Part shown: positions 10,742-21,510 of the stretch, piece after piece
Layout of the letters: each line of letters opens with the position of its first letter
How positions within the stretch are numbered: the first letter of the stretch is position 1
DNA from: Lates calcarifer
Taxonomy: Eukaryota; Chordata; Actinopteri; Centropomidae
Assembly: GCF_001640805.2 (NCBI RefSeq)
Contig: NC_066851.1
Coordinates: 4,204,196-4,268,195 of the forward strand
Length of the DNA stretch: 64,000 nt
Reading direction: 5' to 3'
The notes under the pieces: model-generated
Seen by the model: only the letters and a program-made list of their open reading frames with translations
Databases searched by the model: none
What the model was told of the DNA's origin: nothing
Position numbers and translations under genes: made by a program

Positions 10742-13700
10742 CTGTTGGCAGAGAAATAGGAAATGAGGGTGAGCGCTTGAGCTTCAGTATGAGCAGGTTT
10801 GTTTTTGTTACCAATATTTAGGGCATTTTTACCATTTATTTGACACTGACAAAAGAGAGATGATTGCGAGGGGGAACAACATGCAAGCCAGACATGAACC
10901 AGGGTTAGTGCAGTTTATGGCACCTTTACCACAAGGCCACCAAGCTACACTAAGCACCTTTGTTTTAAGTTGATAAAAACAAATACTGGGTAATCAGTAA
11001 CAAAATTCATAGCTGTAAAAATGACTTTCAGCTCAGTTCAAACTTTATGATGCCAGAGTTTCTTCAACAATAAGGTAGTACGACTGTGAATGCTTCTCCA
11101 GCACACCAAAAGAGGGCACTGTTTGTTTGCTGCTGTTCCTCAAACATGGAAAGTAGCACAAGCAACACATTAAATCAAGAATTTGTCACGGGCAATTTAG
11201 ACCTACAACGTGTAATCTCAAAGCCTTCTGCTTGAATTTGAGCTTCACATAAATGACAGTGCATTGTTTGCGTCTCAGAGATATGCGATCTGCATCAACA
11301 ATGTCTCATTAATATGCCACATGAAAGACAAAGACAGATCCCGTAAAAGCTGTTTGTCAGTCATAGACATCAGGTGGATAATGATAAGGTGACATGCAGT
11401 CTGAGAACTTTGACTCATGGGCAAAGGTATGAGGAAGTCGTACACAAGAAGTCAAGCGAGGCGGTGCCCAGTGAGACACTTCGATGAACGGTATCAAAGA
11501 GGAGCTATTGTAGGAATATTGCTCCTTCTTTTCACTGGAAAGCGACACTTCCTTATTTGGAAGTTTAAAAAACAGGCATGTAAAGGAGGAAGTGCTTTTT
11601 TTTCCCCTGGAAGCATTGGCTGTGGTGTGTGTGTGTGTGTGTGCAAGCAGCATGTCTCTATGTGGGATTGTGAGACAAGCAATTTGCCCCTTTTACAAAA
11701 TGTCCTGCATTCATGGAGACAGCTGCCTACAGCAAATTCCATTCCTGGGGGTTTTTTAAGGCCTTGACAAGCTCAACCTCACTGTAATTCGGCTAATTAG
11801 TCCATTTAGATGCCGTTACTGTCTGCCAGGCAGGGCCGCGAAACAGCCCTACCTCTGTCTACAGCTGCCCGAGACAAAAACCTTTTCATCGCCTGTCATC
11901 TTTTCACTCAGACCTTGCACTCAGAGACACAGCAAGAGTCAAACCAGTAATGCAAGGTTGTAAATTTAGGTGTGGAGTTCAATCACTCCTCAAAAAGTGG
12001 ACTCCTGCCAGATTGCTGAACAAGTCTGACTTTTTCTGTGGATTCTTTTGTTGCTTTTTGGACATTTTTGATTTCCTGCATTGACAATTAACATGAGGAA
12101 TTTAGCCAAAAAAAAAAAAAAAAAAAAACCCAAACAAAACAACAAAACAAAAACAGGAAGTTGGGTGTTTATTAGCTAGAGCTGTTCGCCACACAAGGAA
12201 ACAAGGAACAAGATACTCCAGCACTTACACTGATTTGTGGTTGTTTTATACGATTACAGCGGAACCCACTGGAAGATTCTGATCTTCTCTGGTGGCTCCA
12301 GGTTTCGAGATTTCTACTCACCCCTTGCAGCATCTCGGTGAGCTCCCGTCTGCGGTTGCGGCATTTGGCGGCGGCTAACTTATTCCTCTCACGCCTCACC
12401 CTCCTTTTTTCCTCTTCCTCCGGGGTGAGCTGAGGGTAAAGCAAAGAGCACGGCAGGTAAAATAAGCTGCTTGACAGACGCGCACAATCAATATGATGTG
12501 AGGAGCAAGAATATAAACAAGAGCTGGATGATGCTACCTCCTGACTGTGAGCAGAATAACAATGATAGTTTATTCAGTGATTTGCAATGATAGGAATGAA
12601 ATCTTTTGCTTTAGTGTCAGAGCAAACACACTTCAAAAGCATTGCAGAAAGCAACAACTTCACATAAAATCCTATCCTAAAAAAAATCCTCTTTGTAGTC
12701 CTGTGGCTCCCACTCTGTCACCCCAGGTCCCTCACCTGCTCATCCCTCTTGCGTCGGCCTCTGGCATCCCCGATGGAGCGGATGACCCCGGGCCGAGCCA
12801 GCGTGTTGTGAGCCAGCAGCCCCGGTCCGTTGGTCAGGTGATGGCCGTACGGGTGGGATCTGGAGTAAGGGTTTGACATGGAGGTGATGACAGTGGGCTG
12901 CACCATCCACTGTAGGTCTTGGCTGGTTGTGATTGCATTGATGGTGGGTATGAAGGCACTGTTGGAGCCGGGCATGTCGACCCTGTACTTCTGTAAAGAC
13001 AAGGAAGAGGAGAGACATGATGAGAGGGGATGCATGATGAAAGAAAGATTCTCCAGAAAAGTGGGGGTGGGAAACAACATGTAGGGGAGCAGGCCTATAT
13101 GCTGGTGTGGTTCCAATGCTTGCAACTTAACAACAACAACTTAAGCTTATAAGCATCTTAGTTTGTGTCTGTGAGCCTTGCTTTGTTTGGCTGACAGCAC
13201 AATCGAGACCCACACCACCACCCACCATTATTAAAGTCACACTTTTTTCCACATTTCAAGCATATAGTAATGATTCAATCCACATAGGCAAAATGCTGTG
13301 TATGTAACTCCTGGAGTGGAACAGTGACACATGCTGTGAATCATGTGGGAAAGCCCAAGGTGTCCAGCGCATCTCTCTTTACTACAATAACCGTGAGACA
13401 CAAAGCCTGAGCTGGGGAGGTGTTACACAGGTCTGGACAGGAAGGGGGGTTAATATGGATCTTAGCTGCACATTTGGCAGAGGAGATCTAAAATGCAAAA
13501 GGTTTTATGATGGAAAAAAAAACTTCATTTGTCTGGAAGATAAATTATTCCACAAGGATTTATTTTCAAATATGAAATCTCATCTGTGACAGAAACAATT
13601 ATTTAATTGTTGGAATTAGCCTTTTCTTCTAAAAACATATTTGTGGTGCATTTGCCTGTAGTTGTGAGGCATACCACGATGCAGAATGGTATGCTGCTGG

Positions 13701-15853
13701 TCCAGAGACAAGAATATATCTTCATCTTCTGGCACACCACTCAAACAGAAAGACACTCCTTTTCAAATCCCCATGTAACCCCAAACCTAAATATATAATT
13801 ATCTACAGTCTATGTTCACATGAGTTCATATGACTTGCATAATAATCACCAGCATGAGAACCGATGTCAGATCAGTATTACTTCATGTCTCTGGAGCCCT
13901 CAAACAGACGGGCTGCCTGCCTGCCTGTGTGCGTAATTTACGCACGTCCCCATATCCCCGTTATTCCCGACTTTCCGTCGGATATCCCGGCAGTCTATTG
14001 GAACTTTGTTTATCTGGTGAGTCATTGTGTATGGGATTTGTTAAGCACATGTGAAACGCAGTCAGTTCCAGTAAGGGGGAAGCAGCCAGCTGTAACAAGC
14101 CAAATAGTTAGCCAGAATTATGTGAGAGGAATTTTTGGAGAGCTTGGCTTCGATATAAGGGAATTAATATTCCCTTCAAGTAAAAACAACGATTGAATAA
14201 ATTGTATAAAACGCAGTGTGAAAGGCATAAACATTCAGCAGAGACACTAAATATGGATAAGTTCGCTGAAACTTCTGGTCTGATAAAAAAATGTTATCGG
14301 TCTCATAAAAAAGAAAAATGCCTTGTTTTGATACGTCTCAATAAACCTAACAAAGAGGTCATGTTCCAGCCCGCTGTAATGGGAAACAGGCAGCCAGTGT
14401 GTGATTACAGGGAACCAGAGCAATGATAGATACGGGCCAAAAGTCGTTTACCGTAATGTTCCGTGAGACCTGACGGGGCTTTTCCACAGAATTGCGCTAA
14501 ATGTAAGAGTTGGGTGCGGGCAAACAACATGCCACTTCCCGGATTTCTGTCCTATTATTTCTGAATGTAAGGACACGGCGTCCTCAAAACCCTACACTGG
14601 CACACCGACAGTGTATGTGGAGTATATCTCACTGAGAGCGTATGAGAGCAAAACCTCTGATGAAATCCAGGGTATACATGCAGGGATCGGCGTTTTAAGA
14701 GCAATAAACGCAATTGTTGGCATTTTGTCGGGTGAGGAAATGAAAGGCTTTTGAGAGTTCTGCCATGTGCAACCCGAGACCCGACTGATCAAATCAGCCT
14801 ACAGTCTGATCCAGAACCACCTTATTTCTGATAGTCCACTAAAGAAATATTTGCCACAAATAGCAACTTTAACCGATCTCAGATCTCATTCTGCAGCGAC
14901 ACATTCCCTCGATGGATGTCCAAAATGCCTCAACTCCTGACCAAGACAAATTAGACATCTCCTAACCCTCAGCGTTACTGCCTGTTGCACTCTCCACTGT
15001 AAGCTTCAGCCATGCCCGTTCATTTCCAGACTAACGCACAGTATATACAGCTAAGAATAAAGTGTGTATGTGCTCCGAAGATTTATCTTTCGCGCAAAAC
15101 GCGGCTCCAGTTGGGTCCAGCAGAAATGTTGTAGTTTTACGCACGGACAGGAGAGATGGCAACACCAACAGAAATCGTGGACCTGAAACTGACATCTGGA
15201 AATCACAGACTCTAATTCATGTCAGCGTGTCCCCCTTCTCTTACACCGAACAGCGCACAGATCACCCTCATCTGTCAGTGTATGTACTGCTGCACTTTTG
15301 TTTTATTACAGGGACCGACTCAAGAATAAATGTTTTTATTAATTCATATGCGCGTGGCTTCGCCATTTCATGTACGCACTAACCAAGGCGTAAATTTGGA
15401 ATCTGATCAGAGTAAATCATCAGACTGTGTCTAGATAGCTTATGACAGATTTTAAATGGTATGAGTCCGAAATACTTGTGCATAGATCGAGTGTTGCATC
15501 TGTTGAGTCACCGATGCAATCTGTGTCATTGGGTTCATCCGTTTTTTTCCCAAGCGACCTGGAGGATTCCTTAAAGTCAATTAATGGATGGAAGCGCGGT
15601 CCCATGATAAAACAGGGATAAAACTAGCAGGGATTCTCAGAGGCTCTGCACTTCAAATTAAATTCAAAACACACATGCATATCAGGATGTTACTACAGAT
15701 GCTGTCGATGCGTTTCCTTGTTACCTGGTAGCTTGAGGTAGAGATCGGACTTCCGATCGTGCTGCTGCCGCTTGTGAAGGACTCTGGCTGGGCCGGAGAG
15801 GTGCTGCTGCCGCGGGACGAGGTGTCGTAGTTCCCGGAGTAGTCCTGGTACAT
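10184..15853 (-). CDS. fosl2: Fos-related antigen 2 (Fra-2), bZIP transcription factor
   Basis: Four coding exons on the minus strand (15725-15853, 12736-12990, 12322-12429, 10184-10741) join in frame to 349 residues; human FOSL2 has 326. Fra-2 dimerises with Jun proteins to form AP-1 and binds TGA(C/G)TCA sites in the nucleus. Visible domains: the Fos-family N-terminus ([17 protein letters not shown]); a conserved block ending in [18 protein letters not shown] (about 64-81); the basic region [19 protein letters not shown] at about 140-158; a leucine zipper with heptad leucines at about 169, 176, 183 and 190; a VKQEP sumoylation-type site at Lys244; and the Fos C-terminus [40 protein letters not shown] and the N-terminus point to Fra-2 rather than Fos, FosB or Fra-1. 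Extra Gln and Gly tracts explain the added length. babam2 lies upstream on the same strand, as in human. Confidence 0.97.
10742..12321 (-). other. fosl2: fosl2 intron 3
   Basis: Donor GTGAGT on the minus strand just below 12322, acceptor at 10742. It includes a tRNA-like repeat fragment (10885-10960), a TG microsatellite (11625-11643) and a 24-base poly-A run near 12105-12128. No coding signal is seen. Confidence 0.8.
10885..10960 (-). repeat. Possible tRNA-derived SINE fragment
   Basis: Read on the minus strand, it carries a tRNA box-A-like stretch (gccttgtggtaaaggtgc) and, about 30 bases on, a box-B-like ctggttcatg. The match is weak and there is no foldable tRNA, so this is at best an old SINE head. 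Confidence 0.35.
12322..12429 (-). CDS. fosl2: fosl2 exon 3: basic DNA-binding region
   Basis: Exactly 36 codons (residues 129-164), phase 0 at both ends, from [10 protein letters not shown] to the start of the zipper (LTEMLQG). It contains the invariant bZIP contact motif NKLAAAKCR, identical to other Fos proteins. The donor is GTGAGT and the acceptor CCCTCAG. Confidence 0.97.
12736..12990 (-). CDS. fosl2: fosl2 exon 2
   Basis: Exactly 85 codons (residues 44-128), phase 0 at both ends, beginning KYRVDMPGS and ending GRRKRDEQ. It contains the strongly conserved Fos block with [16 protein letters not shown]. The donor is GTGAGG at the low end and the acceptor a TTTACAG at the high end. Confidence 0.97.
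12991..15724 (-). other. fosl2: fosl2 intron 1
   Basis: A 2.7 kb intron with a GTAACA donor. It is free of obvious repeats. Open frames on the plus strand near 13830-14426 have no splice partners and are judged spurious. Fos-family first introns often carry regulatory sites, but I cannot point to one here. Confidence 0.8.
15725..15853 (-). CDS. fosl2: fosl2 exon 1 (coding part): start codon and N-terminus
   Basis: 43 codons from the ATG at 15853-15851 to a GTAACA donor. The opening [17 protein letters not shown] is the Fra-2 N-terminus, so the start is secure. Exon 1 must extend upstream as 5'UTR. Confidence 0.95.
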
Positions 15854-16262
15854 GATCCAGGAAAGAGGAAGATTTCAGTAGACTGTTTGAACTCTGAAAC
15901 CTCTTTTTTTAAAAAAAAAAATCCTCGCAGATAAAAGGCACCAACAGAAAAATCCTCTGACTCGAGACGTTGTAAATTTGGGAAATCCAGAGAAGAGTTG
16001 GCAAAGACAAAGTGCAATAATGCTCCTCTAAACTAACCTAAAACATCTTACAGATATTGCAAATTAGAATAAATATTTTCTTGTATGTTAGCGTTGCTTT
16101 TAAAAGGCTACTTCTTATTGTGCTTGAATAATTCTTGAGCCGCAGGTAAACCTACACTACACTGTTAAAGATCCTCTCAGGTGCGCAAACTTCAACCTTA
16201 AGTCAGTGGCACACCTTCAGCAGTCAAATCCAGTTGAGACAAGTGAACCTGTAGTTACAGAG

Positions 16263-16269
16263 TGACTCA
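16263..16269. promoter_or_regulatory. AP-1 site TGACTCA (proximal)
   Basis: An exact consensus TPA-response element about 410 bases upstream of the fosl2 start codon. Fra-2/Jun dimers bind this sequence. Confidence 0.5.
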
Positions 16270-16424
16270 CGCAGGTTAACATTCGCTTTAAAGCCTATTG
16301 CCTGTCTAACCTTCTGAATATTTTCCGTCGGCTTGCCTACTACACACACTCTCTGAGCTCTCTGCTGTTCACGGAACACTTCGAAGTTTTTTTTTCTTTT
16401 CCTTTTCACCACACTACCTAAAGA

Positions 16425-16431
16425 TGACTCA
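16425..16431. promoter_or_regulatory. AP-1 site TGACTCA (distal)
   Basis: A second exact AP-1 consensus, 162 bases from the first and 56 bases from the nearest CRE-like site. The clustering makes chance less likely. Confidence 0.5.
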
Positions 16432-16486
16432 CTTCAATGGCACTATGAACAAACTGCAACGGCTTTTCAACACCAACGAAACAGCC

Positions 16487-16494
16487 TACGTCAC
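16487..16494 (-). promoter_or_regulatory. CRE-like site GTGACGTA
   Basis: A near-consensus cAMP/ATF response element on the minus strand. CREB/ATF sites of this type drive immediate-early transcription of Fos genes. A second CRE-like TGACGTC lies at 16666-16672. Confidence 0.45.
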
Positions 16495-16690
16495 GCCTGG
16501 GCGTTGCGACTCCGTCCAGGGAGGGGTCGACTCTGCATAAGGCAGTGAAAAAGAAAGATCCGCCGCGACCATCGTTCGCCCAGCGGACACAGGAGATGTA
16601 ATCGAACAGCACGGATGCAGTAAAAGTAGCAAAAATATGTCTCGAGAGATGTATTTTTTGTTACGGACGTCAGCGCCCGCTGCGGAGTTC

Positions 16691-18959
16691 ACTATTTGCC
16701 TGACTTGCTTCGGTCCATTGACGCATGTTTCCTGAAATGGGCAGTTGCGTCAGAGAGCGCGTGTGGGTTTCCTTGGTAAAGGAAGCGTCAGACACTGGAG
16801 GGATTCCCTCCCCTCGCGCACTGCACTCCGGACTCGAAGCTCACAGCGCGCGGGTCCCGGTCCGGTTACTCATGAGGTGTAGGGAAGCGAAGATATTAAA
16901 GCTTTTAAAGGTATAGATGAATAGAGTGTGGACGCGTGACAGTCTCGTGTTGCGCAGCTCACGTGCACACTCACACACACGTACACACACAGTGAGAGTG
17001 AGTTCACAGCATTAAAACGTTTTCTGTGTCAAAATTAACTCGATTTCCGCATCTGTGCTGAGCCTGAAAACCAAAACATCGACAGCAGAGAGAGACCACG
17101 CGCACCTAACCATACTGTTATTACAGCTTGGAGACACGCGCCTCTCATCGGCTTTCATCTGCTTCTGTTCTTGTTAATAAAGCGCTCAGAATGATTGGAC
17201 ATGCTGGCGTTTCTGCACAATTGAGTCTTTGTGTCATTTAGCGGCGGCGCGTTGTGCGTCGTTTGGAGAGGTGGCACGGAGCGCAAAAGGATGGCACAAA
17301 ACGCAGCGTGTGATCTCGTGCTAATGGTCAAATTAATGTGGCCCACTGGTTCGGTCTACACAACAGTGGCAGCACGGCTGCTTCAAAGGAATCTCAGTGA
17401 AATGTGGGCTAATTGTAATTCGGACGCACCTCATAAACAAGGGCACAGCGCCCAGAATATGACACGTTACACGATATGAAATGGCGTATTAAGTATAATC
17501 CAATCTGCTATGGTTCCTATTTTAATCTGTATCACCATAACTGGTTCTGCTGAGCTCTCCTAAAGCTGTTTGCCGCGCATATCTTTGCCAGAAAGAGTCG
17601 CTCCCATCAAAAAGTTTCAGTTGCAGCGCTCATCCGGGGGAAACTTGTGGAGAGGGAAAATAATCTGCAGGGGGTTTTCTGAGGTGACCACTCGCCACGG
17701 AAGCGCTGAGTTTCTCTGCTTGCTCATAACGCGAACACGTCAATTATACTGTAGGTTCTGCAGCCCTCCAATATGTCACCCTTTCCAAAGTTACTGGGTG
17801 TCATTTTCGCTGAATTACCTTTTGACCTGTGCAGTCATCTGTGACTGCTCGAGTGGAGGGAGGCTTCTGTAAAGTCACCCAGAGAGCCGCTCTGAGCTTT
17901 TGTTTTCTCAGAAGGCGACAGAAAGCACGCAGATGTTCAATAAATCTTTATTTGAATGATATTAATTAATGATTAATGTTTATCATCTGCCAACGGCACA
18001 GCTTTTGAACGGTAACGGTGTTGCTAAGCGACACAGTTTCTCCGAAATTGCCTGAGGAAATCTAATCTGCCATAGTCCTATAATTAATGCAGTAATATAA
18101 TTTGAGATGCACCCATCGGCGTCAATTTGGGGAAAGCAAGGTATGGCACTGTGACAGGTTCTGTTCCCATATGAGTCCAATTTTGATCTTTAAGTACATA
18201 ATGAGATATCAAGCAAAAATTGGAATGCACAACAAACAGTGTTATGTGACGCCTGTCAGTCAGACGTTATTGCTCCAGTTATTACTTTCATGGATATTGA
18301 TGTTAAATTACAGATGCAGGGACTTGTAAAAAACAAAAAACAAAACCCTAGCGGTTGAACACCGCAGTGCAGGGGCAACCGATCACACCCAAACAGCCGA
18401 GGTAACGGTCAGGTCAAGTGACAGAAAAGCTTGTGGGGTCAGTGTGCGCACTGAGGCCGGCTGATCCGCAGGTCGTGCGCCACTGAAACGTCGGTGTTCC
18501 TACATCATACATCATAAGGAATCAGCAGCGTATAGAACATCTCATCCAGCCGTCCACACAGGTATTACGTCCGACAGACTATAAGCAAGAGGCTTACCTG
18601 TGTTGCAGGCGCTCGTGACGCAAGAGGGCTGATGGCCCTAATGCTGCCTTAGACTCAATACATTTTTCAGGGTTAACACCAACTTATGCGCAGAATGAGG
18701 TTGGCATCTAAAAAAATGATTATTAATTCCAATGATAAGAGCGTGTGGCGTTGTATCATCAAGGCCCAGCTCGCTCTGCTGTGCAGAATCTCAGGAGTTT
18801 GACTGTGAATATATTATTAAATGTTTAATAGCTCCCATGTTCTCTGGTAAATCCAGTTTATTCCGTACATGTTTCAAACATGTTGGCCTTCATCACACAT
18901 TCTGATCAGGCTGCTCTCAGTGGTGCAAAGCGGCAAAGTGCACACACTCAGGTAACGAG
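16691..18959. other. Intergenic, upstream of fosl2
   Basis: CpG-containing, largely repeat-free DNA to about 17900, then more AT-rich. There is a palindromic E-box (CACGTG) near 16960. No exon is supportable. It is a likely location for further fosl2 regulatory DNA. Confidence 0.5.
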
Positions 18960-19510
18960 CTAAAGTGCAATTTGGATTGAACTGCACTTGAGCATTTTAC
19001 ATTTTGTGATACTTTATACCACTGCATTTCTGATGCAAATATCATAGTGAAATAGTAAAGTTAGAATCAACATCACTGGAGGATGTAAGACATATGGATG
19101 GGTTACATTGGGTCAAGCATAAGAAATAATGGAGAACAGTACTTGTCACAGTAATTTTAAGATACCCATTCATGTTTACAGTCATTTTGTTATTATAGTC
19201 AAATGAGTCAAAAGATATATGTAAATTTGGTTTAAAATATTCTGCCTCGCCTACAGGCTGCCACTCTTGTATTTGTTTCTTTGCACTCTCTACCAGTGTT
19301 ACAGTACTGTTTATATGTGTAGACATCAGTATTCATAATCCACTCATATAATATACAATCATACAGCGCTGAAGGAGCCATTATGCTGCATTTTTCCAGT
19401 GACACTTTTACTGAAGTAACATTCTGAATGTGGAACTTTGTACATTTTGATATGAAGACATTGTTACTTTTACCTGAGTACAGGATATGAATACTTCTTC
19501 AGCCACTGGT
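18960..19510. mobile_element. Degraded teleost DNA-transposon-like repeat
   Basis: The right end reads acttttacctgagtac, then gaatacttcttc and cactgg. I recognise this as the end of a repeat family widespread in fish (the reverse reading begins with cagtgg and gaagaagta). The left half repeats similar acttttac and actgcattt words. It has no transposase and the boundaries are approximate. Confidence 0.45.
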
Positions 19511-19534
19511 TTCTCCATAATCATCATTGTTATT

Positions 19535-19735
19535 CAAGGATTCAAGGAGCTTTATTGTCATTCCAACACATGTGAACATGAGGTGAAATGAAATAGGTTA
19601 CTCTGGTCCCAGTGCAAGCCAATTACAGAATAAATAACTAACTAAGTATAAAACAGAATATACAATATAAGCTAAGAAGTAATATAAATATAGAAAAAGG
19701 AAATAAAGTGAAATGACATGACACAACAACAATAT
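19535..19735 (-). repeat. Interspersed repeat, probable non-LTR retroelement 3' end
   Basis: The block attcaaggagctttattgtc, followed by an A-rich run of aataaataact and ataaagtgaaatgac, matches a repeat end that I recognise from many fish genomes. Orientation is inferred from TTTATTG, which would be the polyadenylation signal on the minus strand. Confidence 0.45.
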
Positions 19736-21084
19736 CCGGGCCCACATCATGTAGTGCTGTTTGCTGTTATTAGACCCTGTGGATTACACTCAGACGTGAT
19801 TCAGTTGCAGTCAGGTGCAGTTTCTGATCATAAGTAAAGCTATTTCTCTGCTTGTTTTTGTGAAGGGAGAAATTGATTCAGATGAAGTGTAAACCTACTC
19901 AAAAGCGCATTCATGGCATTTACAGTATTACTGAGTCACTTTATAGCTAAATAATTATCAGGAAAACAGCTCAGTGGAACACAGAGGAGGAGACTGTTTT
20001 CTCTAAACTGAAACCTTTCCTCAAGTCAGCAAGTTCAGAATTCACTGTGAAATTTTGTTTAATTTCTGTCGTTTGCCCTTGCCTTCCTTTGTTTTCTTCC
20101 CTTCAGTGTCACTCACCTGTCATGTTGTAATACTTTAACCTGGATAATAGCTCAACATGATCAGCGTGGCTAATCTCCTGGCTCAGGTGCAGGCAGCAGG
20201 ACACACGTAGGCACCAAAGTGCTGACTATGGGGGTAGAGAGTGGGTTAAAGAACAATCAGTGTGACTGACAGTGGGATTTATTGTTGTGCTAGTGGCCTG
20301 TTAACACACTTCAGTTTAGTTGTGTTTCATGAAGCAGCAATGCTTGGCACTGAATTTCACTGCATGACACAGGAAGCTGGGTAGACCTGCCAGTGAGCAA
20401 CGCTTTCGCTTGTCTTTTTCCCACACTGTTGACAATAACGTGAAATCTATTGAATCCTATACCGCATGACTCGGTTTGGTCTGACAATGCAGTGACAACA
20501 TGTGCTCTCTTGTCACAGTGTATTGTTCAAATTGGACTTTTTAAATAGAAATCTAATCAGCAGTTTCATCAGGATGCCCACTGTGCAAGAACATGGCTTT
20601 AAAAAGAGGCTGGATGCCAGACTGGCAGACAGCTCCTGTGAATTAAAGTAACCATCCTTCAGTGATTTCATTTACCGGTTGCCTTGGTGACTCTTGTAAA
20701 GCAGTCAGGCACAACAGCGCAGAGGGATAATTTGATCGTTCTTGACCTCTGGAGTGTGGGATTGTGGAGAGAAGAATATGAATTCATTGGCTGTATATCC
20801 TCCAATAAGACCAATCACATTCAGGTATGCAAAAAAAAAAAAAAACTGCAGCTGCTCGACAACATCTTCTTCTTGATCATATGCAAGCCAGATAGATGGC
20901 AGTACATTTATGCTGTCTTAACCTGCTTTGGCGTGGCTTTAGCCTGATCCCATTTGCTAAAACAATTAATTAACACTTGTGTAAGTATTTAGTGATAGTT
21001 GTAACTGTATATGGATCAACCTTGTAAATCATAGTGGGCTGTTGTGGTTCAAAATTCTCTATACCACCTGTATGTAGAGAGCAC

Positions 21085-21420
21085 CTAATTAAAGGTGCAC
21101 TCAACAATTTTACAAGAAGAGAAATACTCCTCAGACTGGGAGAACAGATGTGCTTTACTAAGTCTTCTGTGGCTCTGGAGGGAGCTTTGTCTAGTCTGAG
21201 AAAATAACCCAGATGATGTCATAAAGGTCATTTTTGGTTTGGGCAAAAGAGAATTTAGATGTAGAACAGAAATATTGCAAATGGGACATGTGGAGTTCAT
21301 TATAGGAACTGTAGGATCCAGTGGTTTGTGATTCATATTAGGGTCAAACTAAAAATCAGCATGGATGAAAAATCAGGATATCTTGGTCTTGGCTCATTGA
21401 TTTTGACTTCTTCTTCTTCC
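21085..21420 (+). repeat. Teleost interspersed repeat (unclassified)
   Basis: The recognised words include ctctggagggagctttg, gcaaatgggacatgtgga, gttcattataggaactgtag and, at the end, catggatgaaaaatcagg. I know this as a moderately common fish repeat with no coding capacity. A related inverted piece is at 47690-47870. Confidence 0.5.
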
Positions 21421-21438
21421 TTTTAAAATATGTCTCCC

Positions 21439-21457
21439 ATGTGTGTGTGTGTATATA

Positions 21458-21508
<51 letters not shown>
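21439..21508. repeat. (TG)n/(TA)n microsatellite
   Basis: A short TG run followed by about 29 AT units, ending at 21508. Such runs can extrude cruciforms and vary in length between individuals. Confidence 0.9.

Positions 21509-21510
<2 letters not shown>

Larger units (their letters stand above)
15854..16690 (-). promoter_or_regulatory. fosl2: fosl2 5'UTR and proximal promoter region
   Basis: The region upstream of the fosl2 start codon becomes GC- and CpG-richer towards 16480-16900. It holds exact AP-1 sites (TGACTCA at 16263-16269 and 16425-16431) and CRE-like sites (GTGACGTA on the minus strand at 16487-16494; TGACGTCC on the minus strand over 16665-16672). I see no TATA box in the right orientation. 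The transcription start is not determined; the site arrangement suggests it lies near 16300-16420. Confidence 0.6.

Noticed and set aside
13864..14196. 110-codon plus-strand frame with a [15 protein letters not shown] segment, briefly reminiscent of ATP synthase subunit d
   Set aside because: The similarity covers only a few residues, no other part of that protein is nearby, and the frame lies inside fosl2 intron 1 with no splice signals.
18880..18945. Terminal repeat of a DIRS- or LINE-type element (catgttggccttcatcac)
   Set aside because: The match to a remembered fish repeat covers under 25 bases and there is no second end.
19042..19326. 94-codon minus-strand open frame
   Set aside because: Lies in repeat-like DNA without splice sites or any recognisable motif.
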